DNA from: Streptomyces sp. WP-1
GTDB taxonomy: Bacteria > Actinomycetota > Actinomycetes > Streptomycetales > Streptomycetaceae
Direction: 5' to 3'
DNA: 64,000 bases
Assembly (NCBI RefSeq): GCF_030450125.1
Contig: NZ_CP123923.1
Location: 1,550,001 to 1,614,000 of the forward strand
Part shown: in pieces, positions 61,386 through 64,000 of the stretch
How positions within the stretch are numbered: the first letter of the stretch is position 1
How the letters are laid out: each line of letters opens with the position of its first letter
The notes under the pieces: model-generated
The model's input: the letters and a program-made list of their open reading frames with translations, nothing else
Told to the model about the DNA's origin: nothing
The model's database searches: none
Program-made: the position numbers and the translations under genes

Positions 61386-63229
61386 CGCACCACCGCCTCC
61401 TCCACCAGCAGCTTCGCCGCGGCCACGATGCCGAGGGCGTCGATCCCGGCGGCGTGCAGCTGCTCGTCGGGGGCGGCCGAGCCGGGCATCGTACGGACCC
61501 CGAGCCGGACCAGGCGGGGCACGGGGCGGCCGTCGGCGAAGGACTCCGCGACGGCGTCCCCGATGCCGCCCTCGGGGTGGTGGTCCTCGACGGTGAGCAG
61601 ACAGCCGGTGTCCTCGGCGGCCCGGCGCAGCGTCTCGGCGTCGACGGGCTTGACCGAGTACAGGTCGATCACCCGGACCGCGATGCCGTCCTCGGCGAGC
61701 CGGTCGGCGGCCGCGAGCGCCTCGGGCACGGTGACCCCGGCGGCGACAATGGTCAGCCGGTCCTCCTCGGAGGAGCGCAGCGTCTTGCTGCCGCCGACCG
61801 GGAACTCCTCGTCGGCGTCGTAGAGCACCGCGGTCTTGCCTCGGGAGGTGCGCAGATAGCGGATGCCGTCCAGTCCGGCCATGGTGGCGACCAGCCGGGC
61901 GGTCTGGTTGGCGTCGCAGGGGTAGAGCACCGTGGAGCCGTGGATGGCGCGGAACATGGCGAGGTCCTCCAGGCCCATCTGCGAGGGCCCGTCCTGCCCG
62001 ATGGCGACCCCGGCGTGCGAGCCGACGAGGTTGATCCCGGAGCCGCTGACGGCCGCCATGCGCACGAAGTCGTGGGCGCGGGTGAGGAACGCGGCGAACG
62101 TCACGGCGTACGGTACCCAGCCGCGCGCCGCCATGCCCACGGCGGTGGCGACGAGCTGCTGCTCGGCGATGTAGCACTCGAAGAAGCGATCGGGGTGCGC
62201 CTTGCCGAACTCCTCGGTGCGGGTGGAGTCGCCCACCTCGCCGTCCAGGGCGACGACGTCGCCGCGCGCGTCGCCGAGGGCCGCGAGGGCGGCGCCGAAG
62301 GCGTCCCGGGTGGCGGCCTCGTCGCCCTTGTCGTAGCGCGGGAGCCGGACCACCTCGGTGGTGCGGTCGCGCAGCGCGGCGGCGGCCGGCGGCTCGCCCA
62401 CGCGGACATGCAGCTCACGGGGGCCGCCCAGCTCGGCGATGGCCTCGTCGGCGTCGGGCAGCGGCTTGCCGTGGTGGCCCTCCTGGTCCTCCACGGCGGC
62501 CACGCCCTTGCCCTTGAGGGTGCGGGCGAGGATCACCACGGGCTGTCCGGTGGTGGACAGCGCCTCCCCGTAGGCCCGGTCGATCGCGTCCACGTCATGG
62601 CCGTCGACCTCGATGGTGTGCCAGCCGAAGGCCTGGAAGCGGCGGGCGTAGGCGTCCAGGTCGTGGCCGTGCCGGGTGGGGCCGCGCTGACCGAGCCGGT
62701 TGACGTCCACGATGACCTTCAGGTTGTCCAGGTTCTCGAACCCGGCGTGCTCGGCGGCCTCCCACACCGAGCCCTCCGCCAGCTCGCTGTCCCCGCACAG
62801 CACCCACACCCGGTAACCGGTGCGGTCCAGGCGCAGCCCGGCGAGGGCGATGCCGACCCCTACGGGCAGTCCCTGGCCGAGGGAGCCGGTGGCCGTCTCC
62901 ACCCAGGGCAGCCTGCGGGGCGTCGGATGCCCTTCGAGCCGGCTGCCGAGCCCCCGGAAGGTGAGCAGCTCGCCGTCCTCGATGGCGCCGGCCGCCTTGT
63001 ACGCGGAGTACAGCAGGGGCGAGGCGTGGCCCTTGGACAGCACGAAGCGGTCGTTGGCGGGATGCTCGGGGCGCTCGAAGTCGTAGCGCAGATGGTTGGC
63101 GAGGAGTACGGCCATCAGGTCGGCGGCGGACATCGAGGACGTGGGGTGCCCGGAGCCCGCCGCCGCTGCGGCCCGTACGCTGTCGACGCGCAACTGCTGT
63201 CCGAGTTCGGCGAGTTCGGCGGTGTCCAT
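61382..63229 (-). CDS. transketolase
   Basis: A 615-residue single-chain transketolase. TPP-binding part: SGHPTSSMSAADLM, then SKGHASPLLY, then VLCGDSELAEGSVWEAAE and VIVDVNRLGQ. The pyrimidine-binding domain has FFECYIAEQQLVATAVGMAA. Starts at ATG 63229 behind AAGGAG. It transfers two-carbon units between sugar phosphates. It is shorter than the housekeeping enzyme (near 700 residues), so it may be a second copy with a different substrate range. Confidence 0.88.
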   Translation of the reverse strand: MDTAELAELGQQLRVDSVRAAAAAGSGHPTSSMSAADLMAVLLANHLRYDFERPEHPANDRFVLSKGHASPLLYSAYKAAGAIEDGELLTFRGLGSRLEGHPTPRRLPWVETATGSLGQGLPVGVGIALAGLRLDRTGYRVWVLCGDSELAEGSVWEAAEHAGFENLDNLKVIVDVNRLGQRGPTRHGHDLDAYARRFQAFGWHTIEVDGHDVDAIDRAYGEALSTTGQPVVILARTLKGKGVAAVEDQEGHHGKPLPDADEAIAELGGPRELHVRVGEPPAAAALRDRTTEVVRLPRYDKGDEAATRDAFGAALAALGDARGDVVALDGEVGDSTRTEEFGKAHPDRFFECYIAEQQLVATAVGMAARGWVPYAVTFAAFLTRAHDFVRMAAVSGSGINLVGSHAGVAIGQDGPSQMGLEDLAMFRAIHGSTVLYPCDANQTARLVATMAGLDGIRYLRTSRGKTAVLYDADEEFPVGGSKTLRSSEEDRLTIVAAGVTVPEALAAADRLAEDGIAVRVIDLYSVKPVDAETLRRAAEDTGCLLTVEDHHPEGGIGDAVAESFADGRPVPRLVRLGVRTMPGSAAPDEQLHAAGIDALGIVAAAKLLVEEAVVR

Positions 63230-63589
63230 GGGTCTCCTTGCGCGAGATCGTGGTCGTCGGTCGGTGTGCGTCGGCCGGTAGGCGTCCGCAGGGGGCACCC
63301 GGGTGCACCGGAGCGCGGGGGCGTCCGGGACCGGCCCGGCGGCCCGCGGGACCGGCGCCGGTGATCAGCGCGCGGCCGCCCGCGGGACGCCGCGTGCGGT
63401 GGGCTCGTGCGAGGTTTTCCGCGTATCCGGGGCCGGGGCAACCAAACGCGGGGGCACTCACCCGGGCGGAGCACAAGGGCGCCGGCCGGCCGCCCCCGCC
63501 CGCCGGGCCGGACCGCGTTTCGCCCCGGTACCTCCGGTTACCCGGCCCCGGACGTCCGCACCCGCTTCCGGCACCCGGAGGTTTCCCCC
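63230..63589. other. divergent promoter region, no gene seen
   Basis: Between the transketolase and the LLM oxidoreductase. The open frames here are GC-rich shadows. Promoters for both flanking genes are expected; no repeats or hairpins stand out. Confidence 0.6.
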
Positions 63590-64000
63590 ATGCCCGAGTA
63601 CGGATATTTCCTGGCGAGCGAGGAGCACGGCCCCGCGGCGCTCGTGGAACAGGCCAGGATGGCCGAGCAGGCCGGGTTCCAGGCGCTGTGGATCTCGGAC
63701 CACTTCCATCCGTGGAACGACGCGCAGGGGCAGAGCCCCTTCGTGTGGTCGGTGATCGGCGCGCTCTCGGAGGCGGTGTCGCTGCCCATCGAGACCGCCG
63801 TGACCTGCCCGACCGTGCGGATGCACCCGGTGGTGACGGCGCACGCGGCGGCGACCTGCGCGGTACAGACCCAGGGCCGCTTCCGGCTGGGCCTGGGCAG
63901 CGGCGAGGCGCTGAACGAGCATGTGCTCGGCGACCGCTGGCCCCCGGCGCACGTACGTCTGGAGATGCTGGAGGAGGCGGTGCAGGTGATGCGCCGGCTG
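63590..64000 (+). CDS. F420-type LLM-class oxidoreductase (partial, cut by window end)
   Basis: The first 137 residues of a luciferase-like TIM-barrel enzyme (FLASEEHGPAALVEQARMAE, then LWISDHFHPWNDAQGQSPF, then GRFRLGLGSGEALNEHVLGD). It matches the family of F420-dependent glucose-6-phosphate dehydrogenase-like enzymes. GGAGG lies 7-8 bases before ATG. The gene continues past the window. Confidence 0.88.
   Translation, partial: MPEYGYFLASEEHGPAALVEQARMAEQAGFQALWISDHFHPWNDAQGQSPFVWSVIGALSEAVSLPIETAVTCPTVRMHPVVTAHAAATCAVQTQGRFRLGLGSGEALNEHVLGDRWPPAHVRLEMLEEAVQVMRRL

Overview
The window is a stretch of a high-GC actinomycete chromosome, almost certainly a Streptomyces. The evidence is the strong G/C bias at third codon positions, frequent GTG/TTG starts behind GGAGG-like ribosome sites, several XRE regulators with DUF5753-type domains, many secreted glycoside hydrolases, and a gas-vesicle cluster with the streptomycete gene order gvpOAFGYZJLSK. 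Product names rest on motifs and family knowledge read by eye; no database search was possible.

Layout. 1-9 kb: a small membrane protein carrying a rare TTA codon, a double-HTH/zinc-ribbon protein, a lipoprotein, a RING-finger/TerD-like protein, an isochorismatase-like hydrolase and a large secreted GH92 glycosidase. 9-19 kb: a decayed integrative element bounded by an imperfect ~85-bp repeat of the 3' end and terminator of tRNA-Leu(GAG). It carries a DUF6879/XRE regulatory set, a tightly coupled operon of four tiny ORFs plus a JmjC-type oxygenase, an aldo/keto reductase and an APH-like kinase, a zinc-finger serine recombinase, a winged-helix-like gene and a broken tyrosine integrase. The coupled operon (12110-15686) is my best candidate for an undescribed system, possibly a peptide-modifying pathway.

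19-36 kb: metabolic and secreted functions: FabH-like synthase, FdhD, a MarR regulator divergent from a quinone oxidoreductase, GH33 sialidase, a bile-acid-type symporter, a LysR regulator, an acyl-CoA ligase, an aldo/keto reductase, a GH75 chitosanase behind a palindrome, methyltransferases, a PhyH-type oxygenase and a pterin dehydratase. Two short-chain dehydrogenase genes here are broken.

36-55 kb: two XRE regulators, OsmC, a membrane phosphatase, two metallo-beta-lactamase-fold hydrolases (one translationally coupled to an aminotransferase-fold protein that lacks the PLP lysine), DedA, a pyruvate-oxidase-like TPP enzyme, a PfpI protein, an ABC-F ATPase, a histidine phosphatase and a PAP2/diacylglycerol-kinase fusion. 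55-64 kb: the ten-gene gvp operon on the minus strand, a remnant of a LigD-type polymerase gene, a single-chain transketolase and the start of an F420-type LLM oxidoreductase cut by the window edge. Most very long open frames opposite these genes are high-GC shadows and are not annotated.
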